Origin: an uncultured Kordiimonas sp.
Lineage (GTDB): Bacteria; Pseudomonadota; Alphaproteobacteria; Sphingomonadales; Kordiimonadaceae
DNA: 64,000 nucleotides
Assembly: GCA_947503625.1 (NCBI GenBank)
Contig: CANNEK010000002.1
Location: forward strand, 310,001 to 374,000
Direction of reading: 5' to 3'
Under the pieces are notes generated by a model. The model searched no databases. It was given only the letters and a program-made list of their open reading frames with translations, and was not told the DNA's origin. Below are positions 38,159-47,241 of this stretch, in pieces. Position 1 is the stretch's first letter, and the number at the start of each line of letters is the position of its first letter. The position numbers were made by a program, and so were the translations under genes.

Positions 38159-40009
38159 ATGTATCGCTATATCTCCCTGATCTGGAACGAAGCAGACGGC
38201 CAGGCGGCAGACACCGCCAGGTTCCTCGCCAACCATTTCATGGGCACGGAGACAGACTGGTCAACAGCCTACAGTGGCAAAGGGCTGCGTGTGCTGCACA
38301 CCGGCGAGGAGAAAGGCCGCATGCAGGCCTATCCGGTCAATCCGCAGTCAGAGGGCAGCGGCGGTGTTGTGCTCGGCAAATTGTTTGACCGGGCAAAAAG
38401 CCCGGAGGTTATCCCCGGCAATGCAGAGCTGAGCGTGCCGGAGGCCCGCAAGGTGGTGGAGAGCAAAGGCCGCCATCTTGTGAATGACTATTGGGGCACT
38501 TATGTTGCTTTTTTTCAGGACGAGACCAAAAAATATGTGCTGGTGGACCCGATCGGCACCTTCTGCTGTTTCAGCACACAGTATCGCGGCGTAGAAATTT
38601 ATTTCACCTACATGCCTGATGTCGCTGATTGTGACTTCTTGAATTTCTCCATCAATTGGCTCCCTATTGCAAAACAACTAAGATATGGTTTCGAAAAAAC
38701 CGAAACTGGCCTTAGGGAAGTTGACAAAACTCTGCCTGGCCAGTGCGTCACCATCTCTCCGTGGAATAAAGAGAAGGCGTTCTACTGGAACCCGCAGAAA
38801 ATCTCACAAACCGATGTGATAGAAGACGTGGAAGAGGCTGAGGAAGCTTTGCGGCAGACCTTGCTAACCACAGTTGCAGCAATGGCTGCCCCATATGACA
38901 ATGTGTTTCATCAGTTGGGTGGGCTAGATTCCTCCATCCTACTCGCTTGCTTGAAAGAAGCGCCTACCTCACTAGAGGTGACCTGCCTAAATGTATTTCA
39001 TGACTGCCCAATGGGCGACGAGCGCTATTATGCTCGCAAAGCTACTGCTCATGTTGATGTACCATTGATTGAATATTCGGAGAGCACAGCCAACCTACAC
39101 TTCGAAGAAATGGAAAATACTCCGCTAACAACTGTACCTCTATACTATGCGCAACAAATTGAATTTGAGAAAAGTAAATCATACATGGCGCAACAAAACG
39201 GCGTCCAAGCCACCTTCAGTGGACTAGGAGGGGATGAAATACTTTATGCAACTGCTGCAAGTTATAGTCCCATAGATTACTTGCATTCTAATGGTCTAAG
39301 ACCTCTATTACTTGGCCTTATCATGGAAGCTGCACGCATGCAGAATGTATCAGTTTGGTCTATCCTTCCCAAAATCGCTCGCGACGGCTGGAAACACAAC
39401 CGATGGGATCTATATAGAGAGATAGATTTGGGTACTGTCACGACACTAAATAGCGAAATTCAGGACCTTATTAAACCTGATGGCGCCATACATCCTTGGA
39501 TTGAACAAAAATACGACGCACCACCCGGTAAATTTGAACACATTGTCCCGTACACCAAAGGGATTTATGATCTGGAATGCAAATCAACACCAAAAGAACA
39601 TGTACCAATGATATATCCGCTACTATCACAGCCAGTAGTAGAGATATGCCTCCGCATTCCCAGTTGGGTGATGACTATAAATGGCAAAACTCGTGGTCTA
39701 GCACGGAAGGCATTTCAAAACTACCTACCGGCTGACATCATATGGCGGACGTCAAAATTATCGGCAGGTTCACATGTCAAAACTGTCATTCAGGAAAACC
39801 AAGCGTTTTTCAGAGAATGTCTACTTGACGGTATCTTAGTTTCCGAAAAAATCGTTAAGAAAAGTAATCTGGAGAAAACTCTTGCCATGGACCATGACAT
39901 TGGCAGCAAAGATCATAGCTGGTTGTTATGGTATATAAATGCAGAGATATGGGCTCGAAAATGGCGAGGTAAAAGACTCATCAATATTTCGCAAAGCAAT
40001 GCCGCATGA
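38159..40009 (+). CDS. Lasso peptide cyclase C (asparagine-synthetase-like)
   Basis: HQLGGLDSSILLACL ATP-binding PP-loop, FSGLGGDEI, adjacency to the B protein; clear GC drop inside the gene. Confidence 0.85.
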   Translation: MYRYISLIWNEADGQAADTARFLANHFMGTETDWSTAYSGKGLRVLHTGEEKGRMQAYPVNPQSEGSGGVVLGKLFDRAKSPEVIPGNAELSVPEARKVVESKGRHLVNDYWGTYVAFFQDETKKYVLVDPIGTFCCFSTQYRGVEIYFTYMPDVADCDFLNFSINWLPIAKQLRYGFEKTETGLREVDKTLPGQCVTISPWNKEKAFYWNPQKISQTDVIEDVEEAEEALRQTLLTTVAAMAAPYDNVFHQLGGLDSSILLACLKEAPTSLEVTCLNVFHDCPMGDERYYARKATAHVDVPLIEYSESTANLHFEEMENTPLTTVPLYYAQQIEFEKSKSYMAQQNGVQATFSGLGGDEILYATAASYSPIDYLHSNGLRPLLLGLIMEAARMQNVSVWSILPKIARDGWKHNRWDLYREIDLGTVTTLNSEIQDLIKPDGAIHPWIEQKYDAPPGKFEHIVPYTKGIYDLECKSTPKEHVPMIYPLLSQPVVEICLRIPSWVMTINGKTRGLARKAFQNYLPADIIWRTSKLSAGSHVKTVIQENQAFFRECLLDGILVSEKIVKKSNLEKTLAMDHDIGSKDHSWLLWYINAEIWARKWRGKRLINISQSNAA

Positions 40010-40219
40010 AGTATACAAATATGGTAAACTTGATGGCGTAAAATTTTGAGTTTATGTATTGAGTGGTTTGCAACGTTTTTTGTAAAACGATCGAATCATG
40101 TGTGTCTGTAAAACAAGATTTTATAATGTTTTTATAAACTTACCGGATAAACTCGAATGATCCTATTGTTTGTTTGTCAGCACGAGCTGGCATAAACCCT
40201 AACTCGATAGGAGACTATA

Positions 40220-40303
40220 ATGATTGATCTTGGAAAAGTATCTGTAGAAACTAAAATCAAGCCTACCGTACCCGCTGAATTTAACGGCGAACTTCGTCCG
40301 TAA
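40220..40303 (+). CDS. Candidate lasso peptide precursor 1: MIDLGKVSVETK | IKPTVPAEFNGELRP
   Basis: Below ORF-track cut-off. ATG with AGGAG upstream; leader ends ETK (Thr at -2); Glu at core position 8; just downstream of cyclase C; paralogous to precursor 2. Confidence 0.8.
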   Translation: MIDLGKVSVETKIKPTVPAEFNGELRP

Positions 40304-40353
40304 CGGCTTGATAAGTTGAGTCTTACCATAACGTAAGTACTCATACTTATGTT

Positions 40354-40413
40354 GGGAAGTATGGAGTTGCGGCGCTCGCATTAAATACGTGCATACGTGA
40401 ATTCATACTTCCC
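40354..40413. repeat. Inverted repeat between the two precursor genes
   Basis: GGGAAGTATG (40354-40363) ... CATACTTCCC (40404-40413), 10-bp perfect arms. Confidence 0.6.
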
Positions 40414-40451
40414 TTGAGTTTTTTCTTGGCACATTCTTAAAATGGGCGACC

Positions 40452-40538
40452 ATGATTGACCTTGGGCAAGCTTCCACTGAGACGAAATTAAAGGCATGTT
40501 TTCCTTTAGAATTCGATATGCAACCACGCGAATGCTGA
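40452..40538 (+). CDS. Candidate lasso peptide precursor 2: MIDLGQASTETK | LKACFPLEFDMQPREC
   Basis: Below ORF-track cut-off. Leader paralogous to precursor 1, Thr at -2, Glu8 of core, shared K2/P6/E8/F9/(N/D)10/R14; weak RBS. Confidence 0.75.
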   Translation: MIDLGQASTETKLKACFPLEFDMQPREC

Positions 40539-40579
40539 TAACTCCCAACGGAGCATTGTCTATCGCAGCATAAACATGG

Positions 40580-42748
40580 CTATCGTTCCGCACTTAGCAT
40601 TTGCATATTCGATTGATGCTGTTTCTTAAGAATATGCCAACGCTTATATTGCTCCACTTTGCCAGGAACAGCATCTTCAACATCCCGTAGCCAAAAATTA
40701 AACCAGTCAATATTGCGAGTATACACCATATAACGATGAGCAGGCTGCCACTTCACATGATACTCGTCGGGGTAGATATACATCTCCACTGATTTTCCAG
40801 CATCTTTCAATGCATTATAATTTTGCTTGGTAATAAAGTATTCGCGATCAGCAACTTGAATTAACAATGGAGTATTAATCCTACTGGCATTTACTCCTAC
40901 AGAATTTTTTGCTCGGGTTTCAAAACCAATCGGACTAAACGGTGTGCCACCAAATGCCCCATTCATGCTTTTGCCCCAAAACGAATCTGATGAAAAATCA
41001 AAATTGGGTGGTGACATCACGCTGTAGGCGGTTGACGCCGCGCCATAATTTCTATTGATAATAGCGGTGTCTAATGTGGTGGCACCATGGCTCAAGCCCG
41101 CAATCCCTATCCTATCAGGATCAACAATGCCACGATCAACCAATAAATCTACCATATACTCAATAGCTGTCGCTGGCCCACGATCAACCATTGCATACTT
41201 CAAGTATTTAATTTGCACATCAAGTGGATCGGCAGTTTTATCTTCATACTCTCCCTCTGATGAATCAAAACTCAGAACCACAAACCCATTTTGGGCAAAC
41301 ACATGGATCGGCTGTTCGTCACCTGTTCCGCCTCGCAAAAACCCGTTAGATCGATATTGAACGATAATCATTGGGTAACGGTGCCCGTCTTGGTAACCCT
41401 TCGGATACACCAGATGCGCGTGGGCCTTATTGCCATAAGCATCTTCACCAATGATTTTCTCAATATTGGTGAAGCTGAAATCCTGAAATTCAGGATTCAT
41501 ATCGGCAATAGTTTTGATTTCGCCACCATCAAGATCAACCGAAACAATTTTACGCGGCGATGTCCATGTTTCGTGACCACAAATCAAACTGTTTTCCACT
41601 ATCGTACAATCGAAAAACATATCGTCACTGCTCAGAATGCTTCGGACCTTATCTTCACCTGGTGTCCAGCCATACAGAGAGCTTAGGGTATTGCGGGGCC
41701 CATTGCGCAACATGAAAATCACTTCATTGCCATCTCTACTCCACCATATTTTTTGCGGTCGTGTGCTCTGACAAGCCGCAACCTGACAGCGAACGTTTTG
41801 ATTTTCGTCGGATACGGTAACCCACATGGGAGGATAATACCCTTGAAAGATAGCAGGATCCTCGTTTTCAAACCAAGCCAAACGTTTCCCGTCATTTGAC
41901 ATTGTTTCCATTAATCTGTTTTGGCCCTTTAGCATCCCCCGACGAACTATTGCATTTACTGACGTGTCAGCTTCTGCGTAATAGGCCTCAACTTCATCGA
42001 CTGTCGCCATTCTCTCTAACCCAGTCTCGATATCGAGAGCCATAATTGTCAACAAACATCTTCGACTTAAGTTAGTTTCCTGGTCCCACCTTTCTCTAGC
42101 ATCTGAACATGGCGGCCAATACGGTCCTTTCTCGACAGAATAAACCGGAGGGTCTTGTACCAAGTATCCTTGTCGAGCGTTCTCTAGGTTTGCTTCATTT
42201 ATCTCCGCTCGACTTCGGCCTACGGCAAAAAACAACTTCATTCCATCTGCTGAAAATTTTGGTCCCTCGACATCAGCAGCACTATGAGTCACCTGTTCCT
42301 GACCATAGCGACTGCGGTGACTACGCCAAAGTTGCACTTGGTTATTTGCCTTTTTTGTAAAATAAACCCATTCACCGTTTGGAGACCATAATATTTCACT
42401 GAAACCAATACCTCCGATAGGAGAACCCGAAGAAGACCTTAAGTCGCCGACCTCACTACCATCAGCTACCATTAGAGGCTTCACATCCGATTTCGTGCTG
42501 GCAACATACCAACTCACATTAAAGTCATTATTGTCCTTGTCAGCAACAACCACCTGATATGCGACATAATTGCCATTCGGCGATACAGACATGGTTTTTA
42601 TATCGCGAATGGCCAACAAATCATCCGTAGTAGTGCCCCGCTTACTATCTAACTCAGCCAATGCTGCAGGCATCGGCATCAGGTACCAAGTCGAAATCAC
42701 CAAAGATATTGCTGCCAAGAACAGAACTTTGACTTGCTGACCAAACAT
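40580..42748 (-). CDS. S9 prolyl-oligopeptidase-family protein, candidate lasso peptide isopeptidase
   Basis: Signal peptide MFGQQVKVLFLAAISLVISTWYLMPMPAALA; GLSHG nucleophile, Asp in LLIQVADREYF, His in YPDEYHVKW; adjacency to lasso genes. Alternative start 42799. Confidence 0.85.
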   Translation of the reverse strand: MFGQQVKVLFLAAISLVISTWYLMPMPAALAELDSKRGTTTDDLLAIRDIKTMSVSPNGNYVAYQVVVADKDNNDFNVSWYVASTKSDVKPLMVADGSEVGDLRSSSGSPIGGIGFSEILWSPNGEWVYFTKKANNQVQLWRSHRSRYGQEQVTHSAADVEGPKFSADGMKLFFAVGRSRAEINEANLENARQGYLVQDPPVYSVEKGPYWPPCSDARERWDQETNLSRRCLLTIMALDIETGLERMATVDEVEAYYAEADTSVNAIVRRGMLKGQNRLMETMSNDGKRLAWFENEDPAIFQGYYPPMWVTVSDENQNVRCQVAACQSTRPQKIWWSRDGNEVIFMLRNGPRNTLSSLYGWTPGEDKVRSILSSDDMFFDCTIVENSLICGHETWTSPRKIVSVDLDGGEIKTIADMNPEFQDFSFTNIEKIIGEDAYGNKAHAHLVYPKGYQDGHRYPMIIVQYRSNGFLRGGTGDEQPIHVFAQNGFVVLSFDSSEGEYEDKTADPLDVQIKYLKYAMVDRGPATAIEYMVDLLVDRGIVDPDRIGIAGLSHGATTLDTAIINRNYGAASTAYSVMSPPNFDFSSDSFWGKSMNGAFGGTPFSPIGFETRAKNSVGVNASRINTPLLIQVADREYFITKQNYNALKDAGKSVEMYIYPDEYHVKWQPAHRYMVYTRNIDWFNFWLRDVEDAVPGKVEQYKRWHILKKQHQSNMQMLSAER

Positions 42749-42806
42749 CAACCTGCCAACCTTGGAACTACGTTCCCAGATAAAAATAGACGCAATCATG
42801 TTGATG

Positions 42807-45647
42807 TTACCAACGTTTGGTAATCTGGAAAGCGATCGTCCGGCCCAATGCATTGGCGTTGGTAGGGTCAAAATCAAAACTGACGCCCTCAAAGAAACTA
42901 GTAACAAAAGGCGGATCACGATCAAATAGATTGAGGGTCGTCAGTGAGAATACTGTATTATCCAACCATAAACCTGCTGAACCGTCCCCTGTGCTATAGT
43001 TGAAATTCAAGTCCACTGTTGTCCAGGAACTAACATTTTCGACTGGATCAACTCGCTCATTGCGGAAACCATCTACGTAGTTGACAGCTAAGTTCGTCGA
43101 AAAACCTTTGTGAGCCCAATTGATGCTGCTGCGTAGCTTCAGATTAGGTGGATTAAAAGCGGTACCAGCCAAGTCGATAGGCTCATCAGTTTCAATGAGT
43201 TGTTCCAACTGTTCAAACAGGTACGTCCCACCAAGATTAAAAGCAAAACTACCTACCTCTAAGTCCTTTGAGTAGGAAACGTTCACATCAAGACCCCGTG
43301 TCAACACTCCAGCCAAATTGCGCAGACGATTATCAATGAGGGCCTCTGCGTCCGCAAAATCAAACTCCTCGCCTGCAAAATTTGCAGAGAATGGCTGCGC
43401 TTCCAAAAAAGTCAACAAGGCTGGATCAGGATTGAAGTCAAGGATAGGCACCCACCTAGGGTCCGTGAAAGCATCTAAAAAAGCATCTCCCGCAGCAATT
43501 CTATTCTTGAAGTTAATATCGAAGTAAGTAGCCTGAATATTCAGACCCTTTATTGACGATGGCGATATATCGACGCCAGCAGTCCATGTTGTCGCGGTCT
43601 CAGGTTCAAGCCCCGCATTATTACCCCGCGCTAGCACAGCAAGCCTTGTTCCGCTTGGGGATGACGGATCTGAAAAAGGAAACAGAAAACCAATGGCAAA
43701 ACTAGCAACGTCCAATTCATTGAATAAAGGTGCTCGAAATGAAGTGCCATAAGTACCGCGTAAATTAAGCCCTTCTACCGGCGACCATAGCAAGCCCAAC
43801 TTGCTGTCGGTGGACGCTCCAAAGTCACTATAGTCTTCATGGCGTCCGGCAACCGTCAACTCAAGCCGCTCGACCCCGGAACGACGGTTGTCCTCACCCA
43901 CCAAAGGTAAAAACATTTCACCATATGTGGCATAAATGTCGCGGGAGGCATCAATATCAATTGAAGTTGAAGGTTGTAACCCCGTATATGTTTCACGACG
44001 GTATTGACCACCAACCGCCAACTTTAGATCACCTCCAGGCAACTTAAATAGCGTGCCGTCAATCTTCCCGTCAATTGACCAATTCTTCGAAGTCCTACTA
44101 TCCAGTTCCCTAAAACTGCCAGTTTCAATCACAGTGATTCCTCCGGAAACATTGTTTTGACTGAAATTACCAACTAATTCACTTTGCCAGTTTTGGCTTA
44201 GCTCGGCTCTTATACCAATTGAAGCTCCGTATTGCTCAGTCTCACGATTGTCGATTTGGGCTAAGCCAGTATTAAACTCCGAACCAAAAGAATCACTTTC
44301 ACGATTTGAATAAAATGTGTCACCAAAAACCTCTACTGTTTCATTCAAACTCTGCCCTGCCGTTATAAAAATACTGTGGCGCTCTTGCTCAGGTAATAGG
44401 TCGGTAGGGTCTTCAGCATTTGCCGTAAAACTCCGATCATTAGTGTCTAATGCATCGCGACTACTATATTCATACGAAATTAATGCATAGCCAGTATCCC
44501 AGGTGGTACCAAAGGTTTGACCAACCTGAATATCGTCCAAATCCCCCGACGTAGCTGTACCGTATCGCACGCGGGTTTCAGCGCCTTCATAATCATCCCG
44601 CAGGCGGAAGTTCACTACGCCGCCAACCGCGTCCGAGCCATAGATGGCGGAGGCACCGTCTGTCAGCACCTCAACCCGCTCAATAGCGGTGATGGGGATC
44701 ATCGAGATATCAACGAAGTTGCCAAAACCAGCAGGGGCCAACCGACGACCGTTCAACAGCACCAGCGTGCTGTCATTGCCAAGACCCCGTAAGTTAATGC
44801 CCGTTCCCCTATTTAGGCTATCACCAGATGGTACTACCCCTAAATTACTCTCCGAAATCCCGCCGCCAAAATTCTGCGGCAGAGTCTGCATAAACTGCGG
44901 CAGGGTGGAAACCCCGGTCTGATCAATATCCTTGCGGCCATAAACGAAAACCGGCGAGGCGGAGCGCACCCCCCGAATGTTTGAGCCGGTGACCACGATT
45001 TCTTCAAGCTCCTCTTTGGTCAGCGGCCCGAGAAAAGGCTCGTTGTCCTGCTCTGCCTCCGCATTGTTCCCGGCCTGGGTATTGCCCGCCTGATTGTTCC
45101 CTGCCTGGCTGTTCTGCGCACTGCGCCCGCTGGTGTTTGCCAGCGCGAGGTTTCTGCTGGCGGTTGAATTCGCGGAAGAGATTTTCTCGGCGTCCACCCG
45201 GCGGATGATGATCTCGCCGCGGTCACCTTTCTGGAAATCAAGCCCGCTGTCTTTGAGAAGCGACTTCAGGGCATCATCGGACGACATCGGGCCAACAACC
45301 CGGGGGGCGTTTTTGCCCTGAAGCAAATCAGGCGCCGCAATCACCATGACATCGGTCTGGGTGGAAAATTGCAGGAGCGCTTCTGCAAGCGGCTGGGCGG
45401 CAATTTGATAGCGAGTGGAATTTTCGGCGACTTTGGGTGCTTTTTTTGCTGTTTCTGCTACTTTTTTGGCCGTTACGGTTCCTTTTTGACCCGGGATAAC
45501 GATGGTATCGCCCGCTATTACCGCCGCATTCTCTGCGCCGCCCTCATTCGCCTCTACTGCAGCCAGTCCAAACGACAGCGCAAAAACCGATACGGACCCA
45601 AGCGTCAACGACTTCCGATAAAAATTACGTTTCCCAAGCATTTTCAA
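42807..45647 (-). CDS. TonB-dependent transducer-type receptor with STN domain (candidate lasso receptor)
   Basis: Signal peptide, STN region (YQIAAQPLAEALLQFSTQTDVMVIA), TonB box EIVVTGSNI, plug (VLLNGRRLAP ... DGASAIYGSDAVGGVVNF), barrel and C-terminal aromatic; FecR/ECF genes follow. Confidence 0.92.
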   Translation of the reverse strand: MKMLGKRNFYRKSLTLGSVSVFALSFGLAAVEANEGGAENAAVIAGDTIVIPGQKGTVTAKKVAETAKKAPKVAENSTRYQIAAQPLAEALLQFSTQTDVMVIAAPDLLQGKNAPRVVGPMSSDDALKSLLKDSGLDFQKGDRGEIIIRRVDAEKISSANSTASRNLALANTSGRSAQNSQAGNNQAGNTQAGNNAEAEQDNEPFLGPLTKEELEEIVVTGSNIRGVRSASPVFVYGRKDIDQTGVSTLPQFMQTLPQNFGGGISESNLGVVPSGDSLNRGTGINLRGLGNDSTLVLLNGRRLAPAGFGNFVDISMIPITAIERVEVLTDGASAIYGSDAVGGVVNFRLRDDYEGAETRVRYGTATSGDLDDIQVGQTFGTTWDTGYALISYEYSSRDALDTNDRSFTANAEDPTDLLPEQERHSIFITAGQSLNETVEVFGDTFYSNRESDSFGSEFNTGLAQIDNRETEQYGASIGIRAELSQNWQSELVGNFSQNNVSGGITVIETGSFRELDSRTSKNWSIDGKIDGTLFKLPGGDLKLAVGGQYRRETYTGLQPSTSIDIDASRDIYATYGEMFLPLVGEDNRRSGVERLELTVAGRHEDYSDFGASTDSKLGLLWSPVEGLNLRGTYGTSFRAPLFNELDVASFAIGFLFPFSDPSSPSGTRLAVLARGNNAGLEPETATTWTAGVDISPSSIKGLNIQATYFDINFKNRIAAGDAFLDAFTDPRWVPILDFNPDPALLTFLEAQPFSANFAGEEFDFADAEALIDNRLRNLAGVLTRGLDVNVSYSKDLEVGSFAFNLGGTYLFEQLEQLIETDEPIDLAGTAFNPPNLKLRSSINWAHKGFSTNLAVNYVDGFRNERVDPVENVSSWTTVDLNFNYSTGDGSAGLWLDNTVFSLTTLNLFDRDPPFVTSFFEGVSFDFDPTNANALGRTIAFQITKRW

Positions 45648-46112
45648 ACCTTTGTTTTATGTTACCCCATATCACGCGCTCGAACCCATTTTAATCTTTG
45701 TGCCAACTGTTTTCAGGCGGCACGGTGGCAAAAATGGCGTCGTCGCAGCCAGACAGCCGCGACCACGTTCTCAAGCGCGTTCATGTGGGAATGTTATCGA
45801 GGTCAGAGATTCTGGAAAATCCCAGAGAGGTTGGTTTGGCCTGTAATTTCCTGCTTTTTTATAAGGAGTTAGCTAGATACCTACATATCATCTTGCCGAT
45901 GAATATTACTGATTTCTGCTAATGCCTTGTGGGCGGTTGTGCCCGAACGTACATCAAATCGATGAGTGAATGGTGTCAGCAAACAGATGCGCACGGGCAA
46001 AGTGCCACGCCTGCCGCGGGAGCTGATCCGTTACCGCCCGCAAATGACGTTGCATCAACCGGAAACCAAATCCGGATGACGATCTGCGGGCACCGATGTT
46101 TTGACGAATTTT

Positions 46113-47216
46113 CTAACTTTTTGAATGCAGAATTGTTATCGATTTTCCGTCCGCATCCAACTCGCGCCTGACTTTTACAGGTAACACGAGATCAAGAGTG
46201 GCAACAAACTGCTCCACCTCATCTGTCCGGAAAGATGTCGTCAAACGAAGACTGCGCAGGCTTTCGTCCGACAGGATAATCTCTCCGCTTAGATAGCGAT
46301 TTGCATCAGCGACAATTTCCGCCAGACCGACATCATTGTACCTGAGCCTGCCCTGTCGCCACAAACCGGCTTCGTCAGGGCGCACGGTTTCAATAGTATC
46401 CAATGGCCCCTGATGCGATGCCACAATCTTTTGTCCTGCTGTCAGAACAAGCGGGGCAAAGGCCTCGACTGCATCGCCCTGCAGCACCACGGCCGGAACG
46501 GCCTCTATCTTTTCAGGCTCGCCGTGGGCAACATTGACAATGCCCTCTTCCACAGCCACCCGCACTTCCTCGGGGCCATGGTGAACGTTGAAGCGCGTTC
46601 CGACAACCTGCACTCTTGTGTTGCCGGCAACAACAATGAAAGGCCTTGCCGGGTCCTTTGAGACGGAAAAGAATGCATCACCGCTTGAGAGCAACACCCG
46701 CCGTTCATTTTCATCCATTGAAACAGTCATGGAAGATTTCGCCGCCATGGTTACATGGCTGCCGTCCGCCAGCACATATTCCTTTATCTCGCCGGTTTCG
46801 GTGGCGTAACTGGTCGGCCCCACATTCCAAAAGAAAGCGACCCACACAGTCAGCATCAGCATGGCAAAAATCCCACCAGCAGGTGCCGCCCAGCCGGAAA
46901 GCCCCCAGTGGGAAAATACATCGGCCAAACCACCGCCACCCACAGAGGACCAGATGCCCGTCCGCACACGCGGCGCGCCCTCGTCATGGTCCATACCCCG
47001 GGCCTCAGACTGCTGCAGTTCGCTCAACTCGTTCAGTGCTGCTATGTCATCCCAAACCAGTTTCGAACGTTCATAAGACCATGTATTGCCTATGTCCGCC
47101 TGCCAGTTCGCGAACGCCGCTTTCTCCTCTGCGGACAGATCGCCAGCTTCAGTTTTAACAAGCCACTCGGACGTTTCACGGACACGTCGGGTATATGCTG
47201 ATTGTCTTTTGGTCAT
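46113..47216 (-). CDS. FecR-family anti-sigma/sensor protein
   Basis: ATEWL-like N-terminus (ASEWLVKTEAGDLSAEEKAAFANWQ), FecR region (YVLADGSHVTMAAKSSMTVSMDENERRVLLSSGDAFFSV). Confidence 0.9.
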   Translation of the reverse strand: MTKRQSAYTRRVRETSEWLVKTEAGDLSAEEKAAFANWQADIGNTWSYERSKLVWDDIAALNELSELQQSEARGMDHDEGAPRVRTGIWSSVGGGGLADVFSHWGLSGWAAPAGGIFAMLMLTVWVAFFWNVGPTSYATETGEIKEYVLADGSHVTMAAKSSMTVSMDENERRVLLSSGDAFFSVSKDPARPFIVVAGNTRVQVVGTRFNVHHGPEEVRVAVEEGIVNVAHGEPEKIEAVPAVVLQGDAVEAFAPLVLTAGQKIVASHQGPLDTIETVRPDEAGLWRQGRLRYNDVGLAEIVADANRYLSGEIILSDESLRSLRLTTSFRTDEVEQFVATLDLVLPVKVRRELDADGKSITILHSKS

Positions 47217-47241
47217 GTTTCTTTTCTGGCCATTCTTCCGG

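Larger units (their letters stand above)
38620..44560. other. Low-GC mosaic block across cyclase, precursors, isopeptidase and TonB-receptor barrel
   Basis: Hand-counted 60-nt lines: 38161 = 36/60 GC; 39241 = 22/60; 44461 = 23/60; 44581 = 38/60. Left boundary diffuse (about 38.6-38.95 kb), right boundary sharp (about 44.5-44.6 kb). Confidence 0.7.

Noticed and set aside
40381-40593. 70-aa minus-strand ORF antisense to lasso precursor 2
   Set aside because: GTG start, no RBS or family; the opposite strand carries the paralogous precursor, which explains the region better.
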